From: Aquila chrysaetos chrysaetos
Taxonomy: Eukaryota > Chordata > Aves > Accipitriformes > Accipitridae
Length of the DNA: 64,000 nucleotides
Direction of reading: 5' to 3'
NCBI RefSeq assembly: GCF_900496995.4
Contig: NC_044020.1
Location: forward strand, 15,208,001 to 15,272,000
Shown: positions 1 through 25,100 of the stretch, in pieces
Position numbering within the stretch: position 1 is the first letter of the stretch
How the letters are laid out: the number at the start of each line of letters is the position of its first letter
Translations under genes and position numbers: made by a program
The notes under the pieces: generated by a model
The model's input: only the letters and a program-made list of their open reading frames with translations
Told to the model about the DNA's origin: nothing
Database searches by the model: none

Positions 1-1229
1 AGAAAAATAAAAATACTCCACCTTTTAATATTTCTTTCTGTATATTTTCATTGTTTGAAAATTAAAAGTCTTTACCTTTCAATTACTGATTGAAGCTGTG
101 ACCCAAGTTATCTAGAAATCATTTTAATATCATCATGAAATTAAAAATAGCATCATTATAATGTGATGAATGAACAGATATTGTTTAATGCCCAGGAAAA
201 AAAAAAATGACACTACTAAAATCCCTTCTGAGTAAGCAAGAATCTATTTGTGCTCTGTGGCCGGTTTAACAGAGGGCATCAGTGTTTTCAGACTTCTAGA
301 CAAATTATTCCAGGGTGCTCACTTTATGCATTTAATCTGATTGATTGCTTAATTTTTTTATGGCAACAACAAAATGAACGTACACACCCCCTCCGAAAAA
401 ACACGTGGTGGTAGTTAGTGTAATGCAGTTCTTAAGTCCATATCTTACGGGTTATACTGCTTAACACATTCTTAAGCTTGCTCACAACTGTCGCTAGTGA
501 ATTATATCACTTATAAATCATGCGAAGGCAGTGTATTACATGACTGGCATGATTATTTCTAGCTGTTAAAAGTCAATTAAAATTATCTAAGGTTTAAACT
601 TGAGTCCCACTGAAGTCAGTAGGATATTGGCCATTGTCTTCATTGATCATCATAAGCAGGTTATGAAATGGGTGAGAAATAGTGTTCAGGCCCTTTCCTT
701 TTTCCTTCACCCTTCCTTGAATTTGCAATCGGTGGTCTTCTCCCTTTAGCCAACAGATGCTTCTTGTTCCCGGTTGCTCTCTAGTGCTGGCATCCAGTTT
801 CCCAGCCCGGTAGAGCCGGAGCGGAGCAGCCCCGGGGTCACGGTGGTGCCCCATCCCCTGCAGCAGCACAGCCCCCTGCCAGGCTCGGCTGGGCTCGGGC
901 CCCGGGGACTCAGCCCCAGCCCACCTGAAGCCAGCGACGCTGTTGGGTCGGGATGTGTAGAGGACCTGTGCTTCTGTCGGGCACAGGTTTTCGCTTTCAC
1001 AAGCAGGTCGTTCTCAGAGCCACAGAATGGAAAATGCTTCTCATTGGTGTCAATGGAAATTTTGCTATCAGCTTAAAAATATCCAAGATATTATCACCAA
1101 TCTCATCCTGAGTATGATGGTGACCAGAAGACGTATGTTCTTAAATCAGTACTAACTTTGAATAAAGACTATACAATAGTTCAATGAATGAAAAACACTT
1201 CTTTTTTTTTTTTTTTTTTTTCCTTACAG
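1..1229 (+). other. PTPRO: PTPRO intron, 3' part
   Basis: No exon found. It is AT-rich apart from a GC-rich block at about 775-960 with several CpGs and no recognisable gene. A T-run of about 20 at 1202-1221 is the polypyrimidine tract of the next exon. Confidence 0.7.
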
Positions 1230-15987
<14,758 letters not shown>

Positions 15988-16683
15988 TTCAGAGTCACAG
16001 GTGGTAAGTCAGGCAAGCCCAGCCCTGCACCATGCCCACAGCCTTGCGTCCCAGCAGCTGTGCAGCAGCAACCAGCATCACAGGTGTTTGCTCCAGGAGC
16101 TTTGCTGGCAGTTTGGAGCTTTCCAGGCCTCATCCCCAGCTGAGCTGATGTTCACGTGAAAAGCGCGAGGAAAATCCCTCTAACCTCTTGCAGTAAATAA
16201 TCCGCTATACTTTCCACAGCATTGTAAGAGTATATTGGCTCACTCATTGTTCCAAGAAAAAGAGAATTGGGAACTCTTGAGTGAGCCATCTAACTATTCC
16301 CTGCCACTTGTCCTAACACTCCTTACGAAGCTTAAAGGATGGGAGGACATTAATATTTTCAAGTCATTCTCAAGTCACTTACCAACTCCCAGGTCACCAA
16401 GGCCAGCAGAGGTTTGGGGATGCTCTGCCAACACTGTTGTTGTGGCAACAGATCCTGCTGGAGGGCAAGATGGAAACCAGAAAGATCTGATGTGAAACAC
16501 TGGAGAATTTTTTTCATAAATCTAGAGCCAGGGAACAAGGAGGGTGTCTCAAACTGGTATTACCATTAGCATAACCAAAGCAACCATCTTGCATTTCCCC
16601 TAAGCCCCAGTGCCTGAATTGTTGCATGCAACCAGCCCAGCCCTGTCCCCAGCTACAGAGTAAAACACATGGCTCTGCCCTAC

Positions 16684-17259
16684 TGTCGTGATTTAATCCC
16701 AGCCAGCAGCTCAGCACCACACAGCCACTCACTCACTTCCCACCACCCAGGGGGATGGGGGAGAGAATCGGAAAAAAGTAAAACTCATGGATTGAGATAA
16801 AGACAGTTTAACAGAACAGAAAGGAAGAAACTAATAATAATAACACTAATAAAATGACAATAATAATAAAAAGATTGGAATATACAAAACAAGTGATGCA
16901 CAATGCAATTGCTCACCACTCGCCAACTGATGCCCAGTTAGTTCCTGAGCAGCAATCCCCCCACGCCAACTCCCTGCAGTTTATATACTAGACATGACAT
17001 CACATGGTATGGAATACCCTGTTGGCCAGTTTGGGTCAGCTGTCCTGGCTGTGTCCCCTCCCAACTTCTTGTGCCCCTCCAGCCTTCTTGCTGGCTGGGC
17101 ATCAGAAGCTGAAAAATACTTGACTTAGTCTAAACACTACTTAGCAACAAGTAAAAACATCAGAGACTTATCAACATTCTTCTCATACTGAACCCAAAGC
17201 ATAGCACTATATCAGCTTCTAGAAAGAAAATTAACTCCATCCCAGCTGAAACCAGGACA
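16684..17259 (-). repeat. 3' LTR of the provirus
   Basis: Same length as the 5' LTR. Many differences between the two are CpG transitions, for example ACATCAC here versus ACGTCAC there. The polypurine tract expected just before it is weak (AAGGGTAGGATAC). Confidence 0.92.
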
Positions 17260-17844
17260 GTATCCTACCCTTATTCTATACCATTTATGTCACACTCAGG
17301 TCCCATACTTTTCAATACATCCTAATCAATCACCATCACCTTTTCCATCCTTTGAGAGATACATATATGTATACACACACAGAGATATCATTCCCTTAGT
17401 CTACAGGCTGTAAAATGTTTGTTGAATTCATTTAGTCCCTGACTTTGGGCTCCATCTATCATACCAGTCTTTCTGGGCAGGAGGGATGGTGCGAAGTCCA
17501 CTCAGTCAGCAGAGCAGGCTCGGGCTTCAGTGCGGTGTGGCGAGTGGGTGACAGTGGGCGCAGCAGGAGGATGGTGTGCAGTGTTGGATTGTTGCATGCT
17601 GGAGTCAGGTCTGGTTCCATCACTACTGCGCTTCACTCAGTTTTATCAAAGTTTGTTCTTGCTTGATCTAACTGATTCGTACTCTAATACCATTGATATG
17701 ACATATAACAATTATAGTAATGATAATGTACAGTGGCAGGATTATATAGCAACTAACATTACACAATTTAATTAATTGGCTATTCTCACCTAAAATCAAA
17801 TCCCCTTGAGGCACACATCGGATTTCCCCATCCTTCCAGATCAC
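17260..17844 (-). other. Provirus 3' internal region without recognised gene
   Basis: Between integrase and the 3' LTR there is no env-like reading frame. It contains a short TA/CA-rich tract at about 17362-17382. Confidence 0.6.
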
Positions 17845-18815
17845 TTACCAAGCGCACTGAGGTCCTTGAGCAAAAGCAATCCCCTGAATGGGTTTGCCTT
17901 TTCTTGAGGCAGGAGTAACCCAGACTGTCTTCCCTAACATAATTTTTATGTGCACTACAGAGACTTTATCCCCTTCTACAGTACGTAAAAGTTCTGATCG
18001 GGCAGGGCCTCCCTGATTGGCAGATCCTCTGCTGTTGACTAACCAGGTGGCTTTTGCTAAATGTGTATCCCAATGTTTGAAGATTCCACCCCACATTGCT
18101 CTCAGTGTAGTCTTTAACAGTCCATTGTAACATTCTATTTTCCCGGAGGCCGGTGCGTGACGGGGGATGTGATACACCCACTCAATGCCATGCTCTTTGG
18201 CCCAAGTGTCTATGAGGTTGTTTCGGAATTGAGTCCCGTTGTCTGACTTGATTCTTTCTGGGGTGCTGTGTCACCACAAAACTTGCTCTTCGAGGCCCAG
18301 GATAGCGTTCCGGGCAGTGGCATGGGACACAGGATATGTTTCCAGCCATCCAGTGGTTGTTTCCACCATTGTAAGCACATGGCACTTGCCTTCGCGGGTT
18401 TGTGGGAGTGTGATATAGTCAACCTGCCAGGCCTCCCTATATTTATATTTCATCCGTCACCCTCCATACCACAGGGGTTTTAGCCGCTTGGCTTGCTTAA
18501 TTGCAGCACAGGTTTCAGATTCATGGATAACCTGCGTGACAATGTCCATGGTCAAGTCCACCCCTCAATCATGAGCCCATCTGTATGTTGCATCTCTTCC
18601 CTGATGGCCTGAGGTGTCATAGGCACACCGAGCCATAAATAATTCACCCTTATATTGCCAGTCGGGATCCACCTGCTGGTTGCATTGGTGTTCTTCAATG
18701 GCCCAACTCTTGGCTAGGCGAGCATCTACATGACGTACTTTTACAACCAGATTCTCTAGCTGGGACACAGTATCTTGCCACAGTGCGGTAGCCCCAATGG
18801 GTTTTCCTCTTCAAA
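17845..18815 (-). pseudogene. Provirus pol remnant: end of RNase H plus integrase, broken by stops
   Basis: One - strand frame carries the end of an RNase H domain (from about 18810) and then a retroviral integrase, which joins viral DNA to host DNA. The core shows D,D-35-E: Asp in WQVDY (18420-18418), Asp in SDNGT (18243-18241) and Glu in GKIE (18135-18133). The zinc-binding region shows HxnH, but one of the two cysteines expected later reads Ser. Three in-frame TGA codons break it (18567-18565, 18459-18457 and 18273-18271), and the frame ends at 17847-17845. The upstream part of pol is deleted, with a junction near 18815. It cannot make a working enzyme. Confidence 0.88.
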
Positions 18816-19151
18816 TTTTTCAAAATTCTCAAACACTACTGTAATTAGACTGGAGGAGAAGGGAAAGGGGAAGAAAGGTGTCTTGCCCATAGACTGGGTC
18901 TCCAAGAAGGAAAGGTAAAGGATGTAATTATTAATAATTTCCCACAGATGGCTCCCAAAGTATAGAGGTGACAACAATGCTGAGTGCAAATACCGGATTA
19001 GTCCCACAACCCATAATTTTATCGTACCATAAGCCAATATTACACAATACAGCAAAGCAAAAACCTTAATCCACTTCCCACAGATGATAAATAGCAGCAC
19101 AGGGACTATATACAGCAAGCAAAGTGATACGTAACAGAACTCTAACAACAA
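18756..19151 (-). other. Hydrophobic 131-codon reading frame in the provirus leader
   Basis: An open frame between the primer site and the pol remnant. Its first 70 or so residues are strongly hydrophobic with several possible membrane segments (for example LYIVPVLLFIICGKW and LLYCVILAYGTIKLWVVGL). A polar, acidic end crosses the deletion junction. It resembles no gag I recognise. It may be chance in T-rich leader DNA, or a small accessory frame. Confidence 0.35.
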
Positions 19152-19271
19152 GTGCTACAACTCTAAAAGCCAATAAATCAATACTGTGACCAGCGACTAT
19201 TAAACTAATACAATGAATGCTTGTAACAAATTTAACATGCTCTGGTCAGATCTATTATCTCAACCCTTTGT

Positions 19272-19289
19272 GCCCCACGTTGAGCACCA
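19272..19289 (-). other. Primer binding site of the provirus, lysine-tRNA-like
   Basis: The - strand reads TGGTGCTCAACGTGGGGC, 8 nt inside the 5' LTR. It differs at two positions from the classical lysine-tRNA primer site TGGCGCCCAACGTGGGGC. Confidence 0.7.
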
Positions 19290-19297
19290 AAATGGAC

Positions 19298-19873
19298 TGT
19301 CATGGTTTAATCCCAGCTGGCAACTCAGCACCACGCAGCCGCTCACTCACTTCCTACCACCCAGTGGGATGGGGGAGAGAATCGGAAAAAAGTAAAACTC
19401 ATGGATTGAGATAAAGACAGTTTAACAGAACAGAAAGGAAGAAACTAATAATGATAATAATAACACTAATAAAATAATAATAAAAGGATTAGAATATACA
19501 AAACAAGTGATGCACAGTGCAATTGCTCACCACCCGCTGACCGGTGCCCAGTTAGTTCCCGAGCAGCGATCCCCCCAGGCCAACTCCCTGCAGTTTATAT
19601 ACTGGGCATGACGTCACATCATATGGAATACCCCGTTGGCCAGTTTAGGTCAGCTGCCCTGGCTGCATCCCCTCCGAGTTTCTTGTGCCCCTCCAGCCTT
19701 CTTGCTGGCTGGGCATGAGAAACTGAAACATCCTTGACTTCATACAAACACTACTTAGCAACAACTGAAAACATCAGAGTGTTATCAACATTCTTCTCAT
19801 ACCAAAACCAGAAAATCACACTATACCAGCTTCTAGAAAGAAAATTAACTCTATCCCAGACAAAACCAGGACA
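19298..19873 (-). repeat. 5' LTR of the provirus
   Basis: Begins TGTCCTGGTTTTGTCTGGGA on the - strand and ends ACCATGACA. It has a TATATAA element on that strand (reverse of TTTATATACTGG near 19597). It retains more CpGs than the partner LTR. Confidence 0.92.
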
Positions 19874-21955
19874 CCTACCAAGAGATTTGCTGATGGGGAC
19901 AAGCTGTGAGGATGTACATCAATGCTGTTTAAGCTAATGAGCTTTAATTCATTAGGTGGCAGTAATAACCCAGCCATAACCTTAATATTTGCTTTTGGGT
20001 GAAGCAGGAAGCTACAGCTTTTCAACACAAACTGGCTTCTCAAATAACTGCTGTAGAGCTGGGCTGTGGGCACCAACACCAGCCATCTCTGCTGAGTGTC
20101 TGTGGTGTTGCACATGCGCCTTTATTAGCCTCTGTGTACGTCATTCCTCCGCCTGTAAAATGAACTCCAATTTGCCTCACTTTTCCTAATGTTTGAGTAG
20201 TTTACTGTCTAATCTGAGTCCCAGAGCCCAGCTACTTGTACTGGTGGGCTGCAGTCCCAGCCTGTATCCATGGCTGGCAAAAATAAATGCCAAGAACTGT
20301 ATTTATTTCCTTTTTTATTTCTAAATCATTCTGTGTTTGGTTTCAGGTGAGACCATGAAGCACACCCATCTTCCCTTGCTTCTGATTTTTTTTCTTTTGA
20401 TGGTTTGAATGGCCAGTTGTTCTGCCACGAGAGACCGCTGCTTTGCAGTACACGGACAATGAAAGAAAGAAACTTTTAACTTTCTGAAGCACTGGGGAGA
20501 CAAAGCCTTAACAAGCCTGCGGTGTCTTTTGAACTGTTTAATTTCTGGACATTTTTTTAGAATACTGGACCAAATTCAACTAAACAACATGAAGGAAAAG
20601 ACACTATACGTGCATAAAATAGATTGCTCCAGAGTGATGAGTTTTTGTTCGGTACTTTTGGTTAATTTTTTTTAATTATTTTTTGTTTTCTGTGCAGGTT
20701 GGGCTTAAGGTTAAAGTAAGTGCAATATTTTTTTAGTGGTTGACTGAAGAGCTTTCTTCATGTGTCACTGGTCTGTGCTAATGTCTATAGGAGAGCAGGC
20801 ATTGTTAGTATCTAATAATACCTCATTAGTAAATAGCGAGGCATGAACATACATGAAGAAATCTGGAGATTGTGAAGAGAAAAGGGGGTGGGAGGGTGGA
20901 GGGGTTTGCTGGGTACATGGATTTGACTGTTTCCTACAGCACTGATGTACATGGGGTCTGGGGGGAGCACAAGACCCGAGGAACGGACTGACAAGCAGAA
21001 ATCCAAACCATGAAGCCTGAAGCTGAAGCAGGCAGCCAACACTAAGAGACAGGGTGGTTTCAGTTCTTGACTGTGCTACTACTAATTAAGTAGAGGGTTA
21101 TTGCTCTTTTTGCCAACCTTTTCAGTAAAGCCACTGATCAGGCTCCTGTTTTAGATTAATCTAATCAAAGGGCAGCTGAATTTCAAGCTGGGATATCTTA
21201 GACTCCATTACTATAGCATTTAACTGTCCAAGCAGTCTATGGTGCCTATACCCCTCATTTGTTTATTATTTTTAATAAGTATTAACCCCATGTAAAAACA
21301 TGAAGCTGATTCAGGTTGGGGGGGGGTGGGGCACAGGGTGGAAGGATAAAAAAAAAAACAAAAAAACAAAAAAAAAAGTGCTTTAACAGATGTAACTATT
21401 TCTCCAAGCCAGGAATTCACAATGTTACAAACCCAAGGTTTTGGCATGTGAAGGGCTGGTTATTGCTTTATTGCTACGAGGCTGCCAAAGCGTTGGTATG
21501 GATTCCTGCAGGGGCTTCGGGGTCAGGGCTGGGGGGGTCTTTTCTTTTTTGCTGTCAGTTTCAGTTCTAGTCAGAGTAATTAGCTATATATATATATTAT
21601 TTTTTTGTCTTTGTATAATTCTGGTACATCATTGTGTATTGTGACATGGATGCTATCAGAATGGATGTTGACGGCATTTTTGTAACCTGTTGCTTTGTGT
21701 CACCTCATTGGAAGTTAGCAGCAATGGTACTCAATGTAAACAAAACAAACTTGAACTGAAAGTAAACACACTGGATTGCTTACCTGTGAAGAAGTCACTA
21801 TCAGCAAAACAGCAAACACACCCGCATATGCTTTTTATTCGCTCTGCGGCCTGCTATCGCCTGTCAGGGTATCAGGGTGTAGTTCGGTAGCTCAGCTACT
21901 TCCAGGAGCCTGGTAACCTCCTTCAAATGATATTTGATTTTCTTCTTCCAAGGAG

Positions 21956-22072
21956 TTATTCCACTAGCAGGTAAATAGGTGTATATTCCTTTAGTATCTA
22001 CTTTGTCATCATATTGGTTACAATGGAAAACTCCCTTCAAAGTATCCCATCTATATTATGCAAAACTGCATA
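21956..22072. repeat. Dispersed repeat, copy A
   Basis: Matches 22862-22990 in the same direction. Both start TTATTCCA and end TATATTATGCAAAACTGCATA or a close variant, with shared TTACAATGAAAACTCC-like text between. It lies just before the candidate PTPRO polyadenylation signal. Confidence 0.7.
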
Positions 22073-22091
22073 GACTTAACATACTTCCCCA

Positions 22092-22097
22092 AATAAA
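22092..22097 (+). promoter_or_regulatory. PTPRO: Candidate polyadenylation signal of PTPRO (AATAAA)
   Basis: First AATAAA after the terminal UTR exon start, followed by GT-containing sequence. An ATTAAA at 22146-22151 is an alternative. Position only; usage cannot be seen. Confidence 0.45.
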
Positions 22098-22115
22098 ACA
22101 GGTCCTTGTGAAGGG

Positions 22116-25100
22116 TACTGAAGAAACTGGACTCTACCTCTGATTATTAAATGGGTATGATATGAATTGCACACCCCTCCTCTTTCCGTGCATTTAATAC
22201 TGTTTCCGCTAAGCCCAGTCTTAAAGCAGAGGTGCTATTTCTCTAAATAAGATGCACAGAGGTCAGTGCAAAAGGACAGAGCGCCCTGCCTTCAGGGAGC
22301 AGATTGCTAACAAGGCAGGCTTCAATGGTAGATGCTTCTCTCTCATTTCACCAGTGCGCCTCAGCTGGAGGGCTTGCCATTTCAGTAGGAAAAACAAAGA
22401 TTTGTCTGGCCTAATTTGAACAGAAGACAGAATTATAAATGAGCATTTGACCATTCAGACCTTGTCTTCATGCTTTTTAAAAAAAAAAAAATTCAGTTTC
22501 ATTATATGTTTACTCAGAAAATACATTCACATCCCTCTACAGCACTAGCCAGGGGAAAAAAAACCAAACAAAACAACAAACCACAACTGTTCTTGCTTTC
22601 TCATCTACTGCCTCCTCCCTCCTGCTGGCCATTTCCCATCAAGTCTACATTTATTCTGTATCATAGACCAGAGTAAGCAGGTTACTTTTAAAACATTCAC
22701 GTGCACACAAAATATCACAGTGTGAGCTGGCTGTAACAGAAGCTTGGCTGAATGTGACAGAGTACAAGATTGCTGCAAAGATGCCAAAATCACATTGTTG
22801 CAAACAATACTGCCTGAATAGCCTGAATTTACTAGACAGTTTTTGAATGCATGTCAAAAAATTATTCCATTTGCACAGTAACAGGTGGGTTTTTTTCCTT
22901 TAATAGCTACTTAATCACAAAGTCAATTACAATGAAAACTCCTTCAGAAAAATACCTTTTCCTACCCTGTATATTATGCAAAACTGCATAACTGGGTGTG
23001 TTGGAATGGCAGTGGAAACCACCTCTCCCAGAGTTCAAGACACAAGTAAAGCAAGGAAATAGTCTGGGAGACACTGTGGCTCAGAAGACTCATGCAGAGC
23101 CTTTTAGCCTGAATCGACATGTCACACTTTTGGTTTTACCTTGTCACGCTCCTTGAAAGCAAGTCCAAAAGAGCAATGTTTTGGGACTCGTGCTGCATGT
23201 TGATATGGTTTCCAGCATCTGTCAAAATAAAACTCTCAAGTCATTGCAGCTGCAAAGCTGTCTGAAGATTCAGGTTTTGTAATAGTTTTTTTTGAATTAT
23301 GGGTTTCATGCCTATAGTTCTGCTGACACCATAGATGCTCTGTATTCATCTGCTGCTCTTACAGCATCTACTGACCCAGATATATGTAAAAGCAGCTCTG
23401 CACAGTGAGCGACCATTAACTGAAACCAGGGCAGGTTTTCTCCTTGTTGCCTCATGCTGTGCATGCTGCCACAGAAGGAACAAGTAAACCTAAGGACATG
23501 TTTTAGAAGACCTAAGAAGTTTTTAGATCCACGTGTGAAAACGTCGTCTCTCCTAGCATGCCATGTGCAGTGAACCCTGACATACTTGGCTCTTCAGATC
23601 CATTTCCTTCCATCCTCACACAAGGATTAAGAACAGGTTGAGAAGCCTTACTTGTGCTTTACTTCATTTTACAGGGTTTTTTCCTGTGCCTAAAAGACAA
23701 CAAAGTTGTCCCTTGTCAAATATCCATCATCATAATCTTAAGCACCAAAATGGCCTTTCCTTCCCTTAGTGCATTAACCACAGAGTCACACCACCTCCCT
23801 CCCACTTCTAACTTTTTAAAGGGCTTGTATGAAAACAGTAGTTTCATTCAGGCAGGCAAAAGCTGTTGCTTTCAGCCATTTCTTGTGAGAGGATGACATT
23901 GTTAGTGCTGTTGACATGGATGGGAGCAGGGGGCTTTGAGCTTTGCTGCTGCTGCTGTGATGGGCAGCAGTGGTGGCTAGGAAGCATCTAGGAAGTCTCC
24001 CTATTTTCCTTCATCTCCTCTTTTATTCTACAAGTATTACCAAGAAGTAGAAGCACAGACTAATATCCCGATACTGGTTTTGGTCTGGGTGTCGAGGAAG
24101 TAGTAAAAGGCCAAAGTTGCAACCTAGGCATGTAACTACAGAGAAACTGAAAAAAGATACTGGAGAGCCAAAGGCAGTTAAATAGGCACTTATCAGCAAA
24201 AATAAGGCCACAGTAAAAATCCAACATGTTTGTGAAATATTTAAACACAAAACCCAATGCACACTTACAAAGTCCCTCATTTTGCACTTCCCATACATAA
24301 CACCGTTGCTTGTATGCAACGGAAGGAGGCTGAGCACAGAAATATTCCCTCAAATACTCTTGATCTATCAGACTCAATCCTTAGACAGGGATTTTTGTTT
24401 CATGTTTTAGACACTACACGGACTCCACAGTTGAGGAAAAAACATCATAGAAAAACTGGGCTCCTATAAAATGGTAGCTTGGCCAGAAACATGGGTTCCC
24501 CATTCATAATCATGTTTCCCTTATGTATGATGTGCAGCCTAGGAAAATGAGTGGAGATACATGCTTGAACAAGGATCCGGTGTTCAAGCTATAGCTTGCT
24601 TCTCTGTGTGTCCGAAAAACCTGAAAACTCAAAATGTCTTCACTTCCCACAATAAAAATAAAATAAAATATCTGCTAGTTACATGTTTCCTAATTAGAAG
24701 GACTTAATCCACATCATACAGTTATTCATAGATTTCTATTTGTTCCCTTAGTTAAATTAGCAAAGTACCGACGTTACTGTCCAGCAAAGCACTTCCAGGG
24801 ACACTTTCAGCGTTTCACAAACACTGATGAATACAAAGTCACTGGGAGCTCTGCACATTTCAGAATATCGTATCATTTTGGATATCTACTCCTCCATAAA
24901 CCATTGATTTCTGCACACATCCATAATGTGGAAGTCTGCACTTATTTCCCAGGCCCGCTCAAAACACCAACTTGTATATAGCAGAATGCTTTGAGCAATA
25001 AAAGTATGTATAAAAATCTCACTTCTAGATCACAATTTGTCAGAGCAAAGCACTGTTTAACATTTGAATTGCTAGATGGTAAGTAAACTGTTCCATGCAT

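Larger units (their letters stand above)
16684..19873 (-). mobile_element. Internally deleted endogenous retrovirus, ERVL-like, with two LTRs
   Basis: Two direct repeats of 576 bp (16684-17259 and 19298-19873), each bounded by TG and CA, flank about 2.04 kb. The 5-bp target duplication CCTAC is exact on both sides (16679-16683 and 19874-19878). The retained integrase reads on the - strand, so the 5' LTR is the right-hand copy. gag, protease, most of reverse transcriptase and env are not recognisable. By eye about one position in ten differs between the LTRs, so the insertion is old. It sits antisense in the 3'UTR intron of PTPRO. The 5-bp duplication and the integrase type fit class III (ERVL-like). 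The primer site looks lysine-tRNA-like, which is more usual in class II, so the class is left open. Confidence 0.93.
15988..22115 (+). other. PTPRO: PTPRO 3'UTR: 13-16 nt, an intron of about 4.3 kb, then a terminal UTR exon
   Basis: After the stop codon the sequence CACAGGTGGTAAGTC holds two overlapping donors: exon end at 16000 (CAG|GTGGTA) or 16003 (GTG|GTAAGT, the stronger). The matching acceptor is TTTGGTTTCAG, with the terminal exon starting at 20347. Text from 20347 onward resembles the mammalian PTPRO 3'UTR as I remember it, including a stretch around 20480-20590 containing GGACCAAATTCAACT. That is recall rather than a computed alignment. The 3' end is placed just after candidate polyadenylation signals near 22.1 kb. 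The exon includes a G-rich then A-rich stretch at 21317-21380. Confidence 0.7.

Noticed and set aside
600..650. CCCACTGAAGTCAGTAGG and CATTGTCTTCATTGAT resembling an old amniote repeat motif (GAAGTCAATGGG type)
   Set aside because: Only about 50 bp with a common motif; too short to call.
774..1076. GC-rich open frame near the left edge that might be the alternative PTPRO juxtamembrane exon
   Set aside because: The translation does not resemble the known alternative segment, and there are no matching splice borders.
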